From the NCBI GenBank assembly GCA_963730405.1, contig CAVSRW010000001.1, positions 372,001 to 436,000 on the forward strand: a DNA stretch of 64,000 bases, read 5' to 3'. Each line of letters begins with the position of its first letter. The first letter of the stretch is position 1. The notes under the pieces were generated by a model that worked only from the letters and a program-made list of their open reading frames with translations, was not told the origin of the DNA and made no database searches. Of the stretch, positions 36,438 to 45,119 are shown in pieces. The DNA comes from Gaiellasilicea sp963730405. Lineage in GTDB: Bacteria; Actinomycetota; Thermoleophilia; Gaiellales; Gaiellaceae. Position numbers and translations under genes: made by a program.

Positions 36438-36878
36438 CTAGTCCAATACGACGACCGTGCACCCCGTGACGTAGGTCGCCGGCCCGGTCACGGTCCAGCT
36501 GAGACTGAACGTCATCCCACGGAATCCAGCGACGTCCTCTGGAGCGAACTTCACGTCCGCTTGCCCGTTCCCTCTCGCATTGGTGACAAGGGTTGCCGTC
36601 GGGAAGGCGAGAGCAGGGCCGCTGCAATCGAGGCTCGTCGGGAAGACGTTCAGGGTGACCTGGTACGTCCCGGGTACCGCGTCGCGAAGCGTGTAGATCT
36701 CGTGCGCGTACACCTCCGGGCCGTTCGCATGGATGTTCACGACGGCTCCGCCGCCCGGAGCGCCTGCCAATCCGGCGAGCTCCAAGCGTTCCGTGTGGTA
36801 AACGGCATCGGCGGCAGCGGCGCCGGCGAGCGCTGCGGCACCGAGAGCGACCGCAACCAGGCCAAAGAGTCCCCGCAT
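36438..36878 (-). CDS. small secreted protein, unknown function
   Basis: 146 residues with a clear signal peptide (MRGLFGLVAVALGAAALAGA, cleavage expected near AAADA). The mature part is beta-rich: GGAVVNIHANGPEVYAHEIY, GTYQVTLNVFP, ATLVTNARGNGQADVKFAP and TFSLSWTVTGPATYVTGC. Two cysteines (SLDCSG, VTGCTV) could form one disulfide. The repeated strand pattern and a CHRD-like NIHANG/GTYQV character hint at a small beta-sandwich; no named family is claimed. A strong GGAGGAG precedes the ATG. Confidence 0.7.
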   Translation of the reverse strand: MRGLFGLVAVALGAAALAGAAAADAVYHTERLELAGLAGAPGGGAVVNIHANGPEVYAHEIYTLRDAVPGTYQVTLNVFPTSLDCSGPALAFPTATLVTNARGNGQADVKFAPEDVAGFRGMTFSLSWTVTGPATYVTGCTVVVLD

Positions 36879-37029
36879 CGCTCCTCCTCTCAGGGCACGA
36901 CGAAGGCACGCATGCTAGTACAGAAAGTCACGAAATGCCAAGCCCTGCACACAGCAGGCCCCCTGAAACCGTTGCCGCGGCGACGAGATCGCTCTTCAGG
37001 ACACCTCGCGTGGTGCCGACGCGAGGAGG

Positions 37030-37257
37030 GTGGTCGTGCCCATGCTCATCGCCGTCGGGTTCGCTCTCGGACTGCTCGTCGGGCGGTGGTGGGCGCTGAC
37101 AGCGGCAATCGGTTTCGGTGCGTGGGTCGCGATCGTGGCCGAGCTGGAAGTGCCGGGCTGGTTCTTGGGCCTCTGGTACGGCGCTATCGGGTTTGCGGGC
37201 ATCGGCGCCGGCATCGTTGCCCGCCGCGCCATCGACCGCCTGCGTCACACGGCCTAG
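37030..37257 (+). CDS. small membrane protein (75 aa)
   Basis: Two to three hydrophobic segments (MLIAVGFALGLLVGRWWALT, AIGFGAWVAIVAELEV, FLGLWYGAIGFAGIGAG) and a basic tail ARRAIDRLRHTA. GAGGAGGG at 37023-37030 best fits a start at the GTG at 37036 or the ATG at 37042. The TAG overlaps the stop of the convergent GGDEF/HD-GYP gene in CTAG. Function unknown. Confidence 0.6.
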   Translation: MVVPMLIAVGFALGLLVGRWWALTAAIGFGAWVAIVAELEVPGWFLGLWYGAIGFAGIGAGIVARRAIDRLRHTA

Positions 37258-39878
37258 TCGGGCTGGGGAGCGCGCTCGAGCACGCGCAGGCAGACCTCGA
37301 CGACACGGGGGTCGAACTGCGTTCCGGCCGCCTCCTCGAGCCGCCGCAGCGCCTCCCCGGGCGCCAGCGCGTCCCGGTAGGGCCGGTCAGTTGTCATCGC
37401 GTGGTACGCGTCGCAGGCGAAGATGATCCGCGCCTCGAGGGGAATCTCCTCGCCGGCCTTCCGGTCCGGGTATCCGGCGCCGTCCCAGCGCTCGTGGCAC
37501 GCCCGCACGATCCCGCAGACGTCCTGGAGCTGGTCGATCGGGGCGATGATCTTCGCTCCCAGCTCGGGGTGCGTCTCGATCAGCTGGCGCTCGTCGTCGT
37601 TCAGCGGGCCGGGCTTGAGCAGAATCGAGTTCGGGATCCCGATCTTGCCGATGTCGTGGAAGAGGGCGCCGAGCTCGAGCCGCTTCAGCGTCTCGCCGTC
37701 GAGGCCGAGCTCCCGGCCGACGAGCAGCGCCGTGTCGGTGATCCAGCGCGCGTGCGACGAGGTGTACTCGTCGCGGGCCTCGAGCGCGTTGGCGAGTGCC
37801 TCGACGGTGGAGAGGAACGTTCGCTCGAGCCCTTCGAACGAGGAGGCATTCGCGATCGCGAGCTTGGCCTGGTGGGCGAGCCCGCCGAGCAGCTCGAGCT
37901 CGCGGTCACCGAAGTCGGTCGCCTCGGGCGACTCGACCGCGATCGCACCCCAGCGGCCATCGACCGAGAACGGGGCGAGCACAGCGGGCGGGTCGGAGAG
38001 GACGAACGGCCCCACCGTCTCGCTCAGCGAGCCGTTGCGGATCCGTTCGCCGACCAGCGAATCGGTGCCGACCCTCGCGCGCTCGACCACCTCCCCCGAC
38101 GGCTCCTGCAGCCAGAGCGACGCATGCGGAGCGGAGAGCAGCTGCGCGGCACCTTCGACGACGCGCCCGAGCACGCGCTCGAGGCCCTCGGCGGCCGCCA
38201 GGTCGCGGCCGAACTCGAGCAGCGCCTTGGCGCTCTCGGCCTCGCGCCGCTGCGCCTCGTAGAGCCGCGCGTTTTCGAGTGCAACCGCGGCATGGCCGGC
38301 GAGAACCTCGAGCAGGCGCAGGTCGTCCTCGTCGAACTGGCTCAGGCCGAGCTTCGAGACCACGATCGCGCCGGTGACGTGCGTGCCGTAGTTGAGCGGC
38401 ACGGCGATGATCGACTCCTCGATCTTGGCGGTGCCCTCGACCTCGACCGCGAACTCGCAGGTGGAGGCGTCGTCGAGCAGCAGCGGGTCGCCGGTCTCGA
38501 CGACGTGCCCGGTCAGGCCTTCGCCGACCCGGGCGCGGAAGACCTTGGCGATGTTCCGGTCGGGCGCGGTCAGGTCGCCCTGGAAGGCGATCGGGGTCAG
38601 TTCCTCGCCGTCGCGGACGAAGATGCGGCAGTTGTGGTAGTCGATCAGCTGCCGCAGCTCGTTCGCGATCGCCATCCCGATCTCGCCGATGTCGCTCGAG
38701 CGGTTGAGCTTGCCGGCCAGCGACTGGAGCATCTTCAAGTGAGCGATCGAGCGGATGTCCTCGCGGCGCGCGTCGCTGCCGTCCGGCCGCTCGGTGTCGG
38801 AGTCGTCGAAGAAGACGACTCGGTTCTTGCCGCGCGCCTTTGCCGTCATCATCGCCGCCTCGGCGCACGCCACCAGCTCGCGCGGGTTGGCCGCGTGCTC
38901 CGGCCCCTGCGCGATCCCGATCGAGACCGAGATCCGGCCGGCGAGCTCGAGCTCGATCGCGTCGAGCCGGTCCGCCAGCCGCGTCGCGAGCGCCACCGTC
39001 TGCGCCTCGTGGCTGTCCGGGACGATCACGGCGAACTCCTCGCCGCCGATCCGGCAGACCACGTCGTCCGCGCGCACCGTCGCGCGCAGCTGATCGGCGA
39101 GCTCGGCGAGGACGTCGTCGCCGACGGCGTGACCGTAGACGTCGTTGACCTTCTTGAAGTCGTCGATGTCGACCATGACGACGGCCACGCTCTGGTGCTC
39201 TGCGGACGCGCGCACCAGCTCGCGCCGCAGCCGCTCGTGGAAGTAGCGATGGTTGTAGAGGCCGGTGAGGGAGTCCGTCTGCGCCTCCCGCTCGAGCCGG
39301 GCCCGGATGTGGGCGTTGTCGAGCGCGAGGGCAGCCGCGTCCCCGAGGCGCTGCGCGAGCTCGAACTCGGCGTCGGTGAACGAGGCCTGCTCGCCGATCC
39401 GGTAGACGTTGAGCGTCCCCTTGAGGACGCCGCGCGCGATCAGCGGCACGACGATGAGGGCTTCGGGGTCGACCGGCGTCCCCGGGACGAAGGCGACGCG
39501 GGGATCGAGGTGCGCCTGGTTCGCGAGCACGGGCTGGCGATGCTCGACCGCCCAGCCGGTGATCCCGACCCCGAACGGGAAGGTGTCGTTGAAGATCTCG
39601 TCGGCGTAGTCGCTGCGGACGAGCGCCGGCACGAGCTGCCGCTTCGGCTCGTCGGCCTCGTAGATGTGGAGCGCCTCGTACGGGACGATCTCGTCGAGCG
39701 TGTCGGCGATCCGCACGAGCAGCGAGTCGAGGCTCTGCTCGGAGAGGAGATCGTGGAACACGTCCGCGAGGCGGCGGTACGAGTCCGCGGACGGTGTCGA
39801 GCCGGGTGGAGGACCGGCCGGGACGAGCCGCATCCGCGGCGCGCCGAGCTCTGGGCCTGTGCGTGCTGGTTCGTCCAT
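37254..39878 (-). CDS. multidomain c-di-GMP enzyme: GAF-GGDEF-GAF-GAF-HD-GYP
   Basis: 874-residue cytoplasmic signalling protein. Order: N-terminal GAF (about 40-190), diguanylate cyclase GGDEF domain (TDSLTGLYNHRYFHERLRR ... VCRIGGEEFAVIVPD, the active-site GGEEF variant), two further GAF domains (LIDYHNCRIFVRDGEELTP region and the HASLWLQEPSGEV region), then an HD-GYP phosphodiesterase domain with ALFHDIGKIGIPNSIL, ETHPELGAKI and RACHERWDGAGYPDRKAGE. Both catalytic domains keep their key residues, so it could both make and degrade c-di-GMP under ligand control. Start is the ATG at MDEPARTGPELG; an ATG 48 nt upstream is possible. Confidence 0.88.
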   Translation of the reverse strand: MDEPARTGPELGAPRMRLVPAGPPPGSTPSADSYRRLADVFHDLLSEQSLDSLLVRIADTLDEIVPYEALHIYEADEPKRQLVPALVRSDYADEIFNDTFPFGVGITGWAVEHRQPVLANQAHLDPRVAFVPGTPVDPEALIVVPLIARGVLKGTLNVYRIGEQASFTDAEFELAQRLGDAAALALDNAHIRARLEREAQTDSLTGLYNHRYFHERLRRELVRASAEHQSVAVVMVDIDDFKKVNDVYGHAVGDDVLAELADQLRATVRADDVVCRIGGEEFAVIVPDSHEAQTVALATRLADRLDAIELELAGRISVSIGIAQGPEHAANPRELVACAEAAMMTAKARGKNRVVFFDDSDTERPDGSDARREDIRSIAHLKMLQSLAGKLNRSSDIGEIGMAIANELRQLIDYHNCRIFVRDGEELTPIAFQGDLTAPDRNIAKVFRARVGEGLTGHVVETGDPLLLDDASTCEFAVEVEGTAKIEESIIAVPLNYGTHVTGAIVVSKLGLSQFDEDDLRLLEVLAGHAAVALENARLYEAQRREAESAKALLEFGRDLAAAEGLERVLGRVVEGAAQLLSAPHASLWLQEPSGEVVERARVGTDSLVGERIRNGSLSETVGPFVLSDPPAVLAPFSVDGRWGAIAVESPEATDFGDRELELLGGLAHQAKLAIANASSFEGLERTFLSTVEALANALEARDEYTSSHARWITDTALLVGRELGLDGETLKRLELGALFHDIGKIGIPNSILLKPGPLNDDERQLIETHPELGAKIIAPIDQLQDVCGIVRACHERWDGAGYPDRKAGEEIPLEARIIFACDAYHAMTTDRPYRDALAPGEALRRLEEAAGTQFDPRVVEVCLRVLERAPQPD

Positions 39879-39978
39879 GTGCCGAAGAGCGGTCCAATTG
39901 CCGCAGGGAGCCGCTGCACTGATCATCGCGAGTATTGGCCCGCTCGACTCTCCCTCTTTCGGGTGACACGAACACTGC

Positions 39979-40008
39979 TTGACATCACGGGTGTCGTTAC
40001 CGTTGTAT
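39979..40008 (+). promoter_or_regulatory. promoter of the amino-acid ABC transporter
   Basis: Consensus -35 TTGACA (39979-39984), 18-bp spacer and -10 TTGTAT (40003-40008). The GTG at 40014 is 5 nt after the -10 box, so the transcript would begin at or just after the start codon. The best -35/-10 pair in the window. Confidence 0.6.
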
Positions 40009-40013
40009 GGCTG

Positions 40014-40847
40014 GTGCGCGTGGCAACGGCAGCTGAGAGCACGGCCTCTGCGGCGGCGACCGATTCGGTCGTCCGGCTGGACGGCGTCCACAAGAGCTTC
40101 GGCGACAACCACGTCCTGCGCGGGATCGACCTCGAGGTGCGGAGCGGCGAGGTGCTGACGATCGTCGGGCCGAGCGGCAGCGGCAAGAGCACGCTGCTCC
40201 GCTGCGTCAACCTGCTCGAGCCGCTGAACGAGGGCCGGATCTTCTTCGAGGGCGAGGAGATCACGCGCAAGGGCGTCGACCTCTCCGCGATCCGGCAGCG
40301 GATCGGGATCGTCTTCCAGCAGTTCAACCTCTTCCCGCACCTGACCGTGATGAACAACCTCACCCTCGCCGTGCGCAGGATTCGACGCGAGCCGCGGGCC
40401 GCCGCAGAGGCGCGCGCGACGGAACTGCTCGCGCAGGTCGGCCTGACGGAGAAGGCGGGCCAGCATCCGCACCAGCTCTCCGGCGGTCAGCAGCAGCGCG
40501 TCGCGATCGCACGCGCGCTGATGATGTCGCCGCACGTGATGCTCTTCGACGAGGTCACGTCCGCGCTCGATCCCGAGCTCGTCGGCGAGGTGCTGATCGT
40601 GATGCGCGACCTGGCTCGTGACGGGATGACGATGCTCGTCGTCACGCACGAGATGCAGTTCGCCCGCGAGGTCGGCGACCGGCTCGTCTTCATGGACGAG
40701 GGCCGGATCGTCGAGGAGGGCGTCCCGGCCGAGGTCCTCGACGACCCCCGGGAGGAGCGGACGCGCAGGTTCCTGCGCCGCTCGCTCCAGCTCGCCGGCT
40801 CGCTCGAGCAGTTGTCAGTCACAAACGAGGAAGGAGCAATCGAATGA
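40014..40847 (+). CDS. polar amino-acid ABC transporter ATP-binding protein (GlnQ type)
   Basis: ATPase of a Glu/Gln/His-type uptake system, about 277 residues. Walker A VGPSGSGKSTLLRCVNLLE, Q-loop IVFQQFNLFPHLTVMNNL, signature HQLSGGQQQRVAIARALMM, Walker B VMLFDEVTSALDPELVGE and H-loop MLVVTHEMQFAREVGDR. Starts at GTG 40014 or 40020, right behind a promoter. Large open frames reaching back to 36 kb are antisense to the c-di-GMP enzyme and are not real. The ATG of the binding-protein gene overlaps its stop. Confidence 0.92.
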   Translation: MRVATAAESTASAAATDSVVRLDGVHKSFGDNHVLRGIDLEVRSGEVLTIVGPSGSGKSTLLRCVNLLEPLNEGRIFFEGEEITRKGVDLSAIRQRIGIVFQQFNLFPHLTVMNNLTLAVRRIRREPRAAAEARATELLAQVGLTEKAGQHPHQLSGGQQQRVAIARALMMSPHVMLFDEVTSALDPELVGEVLIVMRDLARDGMTMLVVTHEMQFAREVGDRLVFMDEGRIVEEGVPAEVLDDPREERTRRFLRRSLQLAGSLEQLSVTNEEGAIE

Positions 40848-41775
40848 AGAGAGTCCTCCTGGCCACAGCCGGGGTAGCGGCGCTCGCTGTGGTCGCGGCA
40901 GCGATCGGCTCTGCCCAGCCCGCGGCAACGAGCGGGCCCACGGCCACGGCGGGGCCCGCTGCAGCCGAGGCGGCGCTGCCGCCACTGCCCGCCAACATCA
41001 AGTCGCGGAACCGCTTCATCGTCGGTGTCAAGTGCGACGCGCCGCCGTTCGGCTACATCAACGTGCAGGGCAAGAACGCGGGGTTCGACGTCGAGATCGC
41101 GAAGTGGTTCGCCCGCTACGCGTTCGGCCGGGAGAGCCGCGTGTCGTACGTGTGCGCCCCGACGCCCGCGCGGGAGCCGCTCCTGACGTCCGACCGCGTC
41201 GACCTCGTCATCTCGACGTTCACGTACACGGCCGACCGCGACACGCGGATCGACTTCTCGCGCGCGTACTACAAGGCGACCGGCCGCCTGCTCGTCAAGA
41301 ACGACGCGCCGGTGCAGTCGCTCGCGAACATGGCGGGACGGAAGGTCGCGACGACGAGCGGCTCGATCTACGACCGCTGGCTGAAGCGGTGCTTCCCGAA
41401 CACCGAGGTGATCGTCGCGGACATCGTTCACGAACGCGTCGCTGGCGTTCAACCAGGGCCGCGCCGACGCGCTGATGTGGGACGACACCGTCCTCGTCGG
41501 CGTCGCCGCCGCGGACCCAAGCGCGAAGCTGACGAACGACACGTTCCTCGCGCGCCCGTACGGGATCGGGATCAAGCAGGGCAACACCGCCCTCAAGCGC
41601 TGGGTCGACTCGCGGCTCGAGCTGATGAAGGCAGAAGGACCGGTTCCTGCCGATCCTGCAGAACAACGTGCCCCCGCGGTTCGTCGCCGGCTTCTCCCGC
41701 AACATCCTGCGGCCGAACGTCACCTTCGGGTACGCGCCGGCAACCGCCCCGAGCGCGGACACCGTGTGCCCGTAG
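40844..41775 (+). CDS. amino-acid ABC transporter substrate-binding protein, two frameshifts
   Basis: Periplasmic-type binding protein (SBP_bac_3). Signal peptide MKRVLLATAGVAALAVVAAA, then FIVGVKCDAPPFGYINVQGK, GFDVEIAKWFARYAFG, LTSDRVDLVISTFTYTADR. The frame breaks after EVIVADI; dropping one base at about 41426 continues FTNASLAFNQGRADALMWDD. It breaks again after LELMKAEG; dropping the C at about 41640 continues RFLPILQNNVPPRFVAGF and ends at TAG 41775. Restored length is 309 residues, normal for the family. Two single insertions in an otherwise conserved gene suggest sequence error. Confidence 0.85.
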
Positions 41776-41838
41776 CACCACGCTCGACGACGACGGGGAG
41801 CGGCCGCCAGCGCGCGGCCGCTCCTCTCGTCCCCGGCG

Positions 41839-42513
41839 ATGATCCTCGCCACCTACGACCTCTGGGCGTTCGTCTCCGAGAACTACGAGGAGCTGTTCGA
41901 GGGGTTCCTGAACACGCTCAAGGTGTCGGCGTTCGGGATCGCCGGCGCCTTCGTGATCGGCGTCGTCCTCGGGGCGGCCCGCGCCCACCGGATCCCCGTC
42001 GTCAGCCAGATCACCGCGGTCTACGTCGAGCTGATCCGGAACACGCCGATCCTCGTTCAGATCTTCATGATCTTCTACGCGCTGCCGCAGTTCGGGGTCG
42101 TCTTCGACCAGTTCACGGTCGCCTGGCTCTCGGTGATGATCTGGGGCGGCGCCTTCAACAGCGAGAACTTCCGGGCCGGCTTCGAGGCCGTTCCCTACCG
42201 CTACCGGGAGGCGGGCTACGCGCTCGGGTTCAGCAGGCTCGCGACCTTCCTCAACGTGACGCTGCCGATCGGCGGGCGGATCGCGCTGCCTTCCTCGATC
42301 AACACCTACATCTCGGTGCTCAAGAACACCTCGCTGATGTACGTGATCGGCTACGCCGAGCTGACGACGACGGCGCTCAACATCAGCAACCTGACCCTGC
42401 AGACGACCGAGGCGCTGACCCTGCTCGCGATCGTCTACCTCACGCTCGTCTGGAGCCTGTCTGCGCTGATCCGCCTGCTCGAGTCGCGGCTTGCGCTCCC
42501 GGAGGCCCGCTGA
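41839..42513 (+). CDS. amino-acid ABC transporter permease (first)
   Basis: 224-residue HisMQ-type permease with five or six helices. Starts MILATYDLWAFVSENYEEL; family motifs GFLNTLKVSAFGIAGAFVIG, VYVELIRNTPILVQIFMIFY, and the EAA loop YREAGYALGFSRLATFLNV. Intact, unlike its two flanking genes. Ends TGATG, overlapping the start of the second permease. Confidence 0.92.
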   Translation: MILATYDLWAFVSENYEELFEGFLNTLKVSAFGIAGAFVIGVVLGAARAHRIPVVSQITAVYVELIRNTPILVQIFMIFYALPQFGVVFDQFTVAWLSVMIWGGAFNSENFRAGFEAVPYRYREAGYALGFSRLATFLNVTLPIGGRIALPSSINTYISVLKNTSLMYVIGYAELTTTALNISNLTLQTTEALTLLAIVYLTLVWSLSALIRLLESRLALPEAR

Positions 42514-43291
42514 TGGCGGCCCTGATCAGGCGGCGCTGGCGGGTCCTGGTCGGCGCATTGGTGGCGCTGGGCGTCTCGGTGCTCGGCGTCCTCGTCTGGC
42601 GCAGGATCCAGGACTCCGACTGGGCCGGGCCCGTCTGGGACTACATCCTCACCGAGGGGCTGCCCGGGAACGCTGAAGGTCTCCGCGGCGGCCGTCACCG
42701 GCAGCGCGCTGATCGGCGTCGTGCTCGGGACGCTGATGACGATCAAGCTGCTGCCGCTCGCAGGCGCTCATCCGCCTCTACATCGAGGTCTTCCGTGGGC
42801 TGCCGATCCTCGTCACGGTCTTCATCGTCTACTTCGGCCTGCCTGCCGTGAACCGCGGGCTCGAGTTCGGTGCGCTCACCGCCGCCTCGATCGCGCTCAT
42901 CCTCTGGGGCAGCGCCCAGGTGGCGGAGGCGACACGTGGCGCGGTCCAGTCGATCCCGCACGAGCAGCACGAGGCTGCGTCCGCGCTCGGCTTCGGCTGG
43001 GTCGGGCGGCACCGGTACGTGATCCTGCCGCAGTCGCTGCGCCGGCTGCTGCCGCCGTTCGTCAGCCTGCTCGTCAACATCATCCAGAACTCGACGCTCG
43101 CACAGGTGATCGGCGGGCTCGAGCTGCTCGAGGCCGCCGAGCGGCAGGACGAGCGGATCGCGGCCATCCCGCCGATCGGGCTCGGCGAGATCCACGCCTT
43201 CGAGATCTTCGGCGGCGTCCTCATCCTCTTCTTCCTGATCTCGTTCCCGCTCACCCGGCTCGCCGCGCACCTCGAGAAGCGCCTCGTTTGA
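42513..43291 (+). CDS. amino-acid ABC transporter permease (second), two frameshifts
   Basis: Partner permease. It starts MAALIRRRWRVLVGALVALG and reads to LTEGLPG. Removing one base at about 42669 continues TLKVSAAAVTGSALIGVVLG and TLMTIKLLPLAGA; removing one G at about 42763 continues LIRLYIEVFRGLPILVTVF, ALGFGWVGRHRYVILPQS (EAA loop) and ends LAAHLEKRLV, TGA 43291. Restored length 258 residues. As written, only the C-terminal 147 residues form an open frame. Confidence 0.85.
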
Positions 43292-43399
43292 GGGATCTTC
43301 GGGCCTCCTAACAGGATCCTTACCGTCTGCGCACCAGTTGCGCGCATCGCTCGCGTCTTCTGAGTCGACAACCCGAACGACGCTCAGGAGGAACCCCCA

Positions 43400-43945
43400 A
43401 TGAAGTTCACAGCATTCGTGGCGGCACTCGCAGTCGCGGCCATCCTTCCCGTCGCCGCGTTTGCCGACGAGGTGTCGCCCTCCGACAAGGCGAACGGCGC
43501 GCGCGCGTGTCAGGCGCTGAAGACGTCGCTCGGCGACGCCACGTTCAAGGCGACGTACGGCACGAACGCCGACAAGTCGAACGCGATGGGCAAGTGCGTC
43601 TCCAAGTGGACGCAGGCCGAGCACCAGAACCGGCACGAGGCCGCGGCCGCGTGCAAGGCCGAGGAGGCCGACGCCAATTTCGCCGCCGCGCACGGCGGCA
43701 AGACGTTCGCCCAGTTCTACGGCACCGGCAAGAACGGCGCCAACGCGATGAACAAGTGCATCTCGTCCAAGCGCGCCGCCGAGTCGGCGGAGGACAAGCA
43801 GGCGGTCGTCAACGCCGCCCGCTCGTGCAAGGCCGAGCGCAAGGCAATCGGGACCGCACCCTTCGCGGCCAAGTACGGAACGAACGCCGACAAGTCGAAT
43901 GCGTTCGGCAAGTGCGTGTCCAAGCTCGCTGCGGCCAAGAGCTAG
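43400..43945 (+). CDS. secreted protein with three cysteine-containing repeats
   Basis: 181 residues with signal peptide (MKFTAFVAALAVAAILPVAA). The mature part is three copies of a ~45-residue unit of the form ACxAxK...F...YGTNADKSNAMGKCVSK: (1) ARACQALKTSLGDATFKATY, (2) AAACKAEEADANFAAAHGG with YGTGKNGANAMNKCISSK, (3) ARSCKAERKAIGTAPFAAKY. Each repeat has two cysteines about 30 residues apart, probably one disulfide each. Strong AGGAGGAA at 43386-43393. Function unknown; followed by a strong hairpin terminator. Confidence 0.75.
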   Translation: MKFTAFVAALAVAAILPVAAFADEVSPSDKANGARACQALKTSLGDATFKATYGTNADKSNAMGKCVSKWTQAEHQNRHEAAAACKAEEADANFAAAHGGKTFAQFYGTGKNGANAMNKCISSKRAAESAEDKQAVVNAARSCKAERKAIGTAPFAAKYGTNADKSNAFGKCVSKLAAAKS

Positions 43946-43957
43946 GCACGACAGGGC

Positions 43958-43987
43958 GCGGGCGGGGCGCTGCGGCGCCTCGCCCGC
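43958..43987. terminator. bidirectional hairpin between convergent genes (triple-repeat gene and nagA)
   Basis: 13-bp stem GCGGGCGGGGCGC / GCGCCTCGCCCGC with a TGCG loop; all pairs are Watson-Crick except one G-T. It fills the space between two convergent stops. No T-tract. Confidence 0.7.
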
Positions 43988-43993
43988 GTATCG

Positions 43994-45070
43994 CTAGCGG
44001 CCGTCGACGAGCACGCGGACGACGTCGAGGGCGTCGTCGAGCACGACCACGTCGGCTGCGCTCCCCGGACGGAGCGTGCCGAGCTCCGGCCGTCTCGCGA
44101 TCCGCGCCGGCACGCCCGTCACAGCGGCGACCGCAGCCTCGAGCGGCACACCGAGCCCGTGCAGTCGGCGCATCCCCTCCAGCAGCGGCCGGACGCTGCC
44201 GGCGAGGGTGCCGTCGGCGCGGCGGGCGACGCCGTCTCGCACGTCCACGTCGACCCCGCCGAGCTTCGTCGGGCCGTCGCCGGTGCCGGCGGCGGCGATC
44301 GCGTCCGAGACGAGCGCCGTGCGGCCGGCGGCCGCACGCCAGACGAGGCGGATCGTCTCGTCGGCAAGGTGCTCGCCGTCGACGATCAGCTGGATGACGA
44401 CGTCGTCGCGCACCAGCGCGGCGCCGGCGATACCCGGGTCGCGGTGGCCGAACGGGCGCATTGCGTTGAAGAGGTGGGTCACCGTCCTGGCGCCGCGGTC
44501 GAAGGCCCGTCCCGCCTGCGCGGCCGTTGCGTCCGAGTGCCCACACGAGACGACGATGCCGCGGGCGCCGAGCAGCTCGATCAGCTCGAGCGCACCGTCG
44601 AGCTCGGGGGCCAGCGTCATCTGTGCGACCGGGCCCGCCTCGAGGAGCCGGCCGAGCAGCGCGGGATCCGGATCGCGTCGCGCCGCAGCGGGATGGGCGC
44701 CGAGGCGGTCCGGTGAGAGAAACGGCCCTTCGAGATGGGCACCGAGCAGACGCGGCCCGATCGGCGTGTCGGGCAGCTCGGCGAGCGCGGCGACGAGGCT
44801 CTCCTCCGGCGCCGTGATGAACGTCGGCTGGAACGCGGTCACGCCGGCCGCCAGCATTGCCTCGCCCGCGCGGGCGTAGCCGGCCCGGTCGGCGGTCGCG
44901 AAGTCGACGCCCGCGTACCCGTTCACCTGCAGGTCGACGAGTCCCGGAATCGCCACACCGGCCCTGCCGCGGGGCTCGACCGCGACCGCGGCGATGCGCC
45001 CCTCGACGATCTCGACGTCGCCGGGCACCAGCTCGCCGTCGACGACGGCGGCCTCGACGCCGAGTCTCAC
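43994..45070 (-). CDS. nagA: N-acetylglucosamine-6-phosphate deacetylase
   Basis: Metal-dependent amidohydrolase removing the acetyl group of GlcNAc-6-phosphate, 358 residues. Metal and active-site motifs: LVDLQVNGYAGVDF, AHLEGPFLSPDRLGAH, VSCGHSDATAAQAG, THLFNAMRPFGHRDPG, and the catalytic Asp in TALVSDAIAAAGTGDGP. Closes with LGTLRPGSAADVVVLDD. No nagB or GlcNAc transporter is next to it, so it may serve cell-wall amino-sugar recycling. Same strand as, and 49 bp downstream of, the patatin gene. Confidence 0.93.
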   Translation of the reverse strand: MRLGVEAAVVDGELVPGDVEIVEGRIAAVAVEPRGRAGVAIPGLVDLQVNGYAGVDFATADRAGYARAGEAMLAAGVTAFQPTFITAPEESLVAALAELPDTPIGPRLLGAHLEGPFLSPDRLGAHPAAARRDPDPALLGRLLEAGPVAQMTLAPELDGALELIELLGARGIVVSCGHSDATAAQAGRAFDRGARTVTHLFNAMRPFGHRDPGIAGAALVRDDVVIQLIVDGEHLADETIRLVWRAAAGRTALVSDAIAAAGTGDGPTKLGGVDVDVRDGVARRADGTLAGSVRPLLEGMRRLHGLGVPLEAAVAAVTGVPARIARRPELGTLRPGSAADVVVLDDALDVVRVLVDGR

Positions 45071-45119
45071 GCAGTCTCCAGGTCACCGCGCACCGGCCAA
45101 TCGTAGGGCCGGGGCGATA

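Noticed and set aside
36288..40013. 1500-residue frame leading into the GlnQ-like ATPase
   Set aside because: The part before 40014 is antisense to the GGDEF/HD-GYP gene; a clear promoter sits right before the true start.
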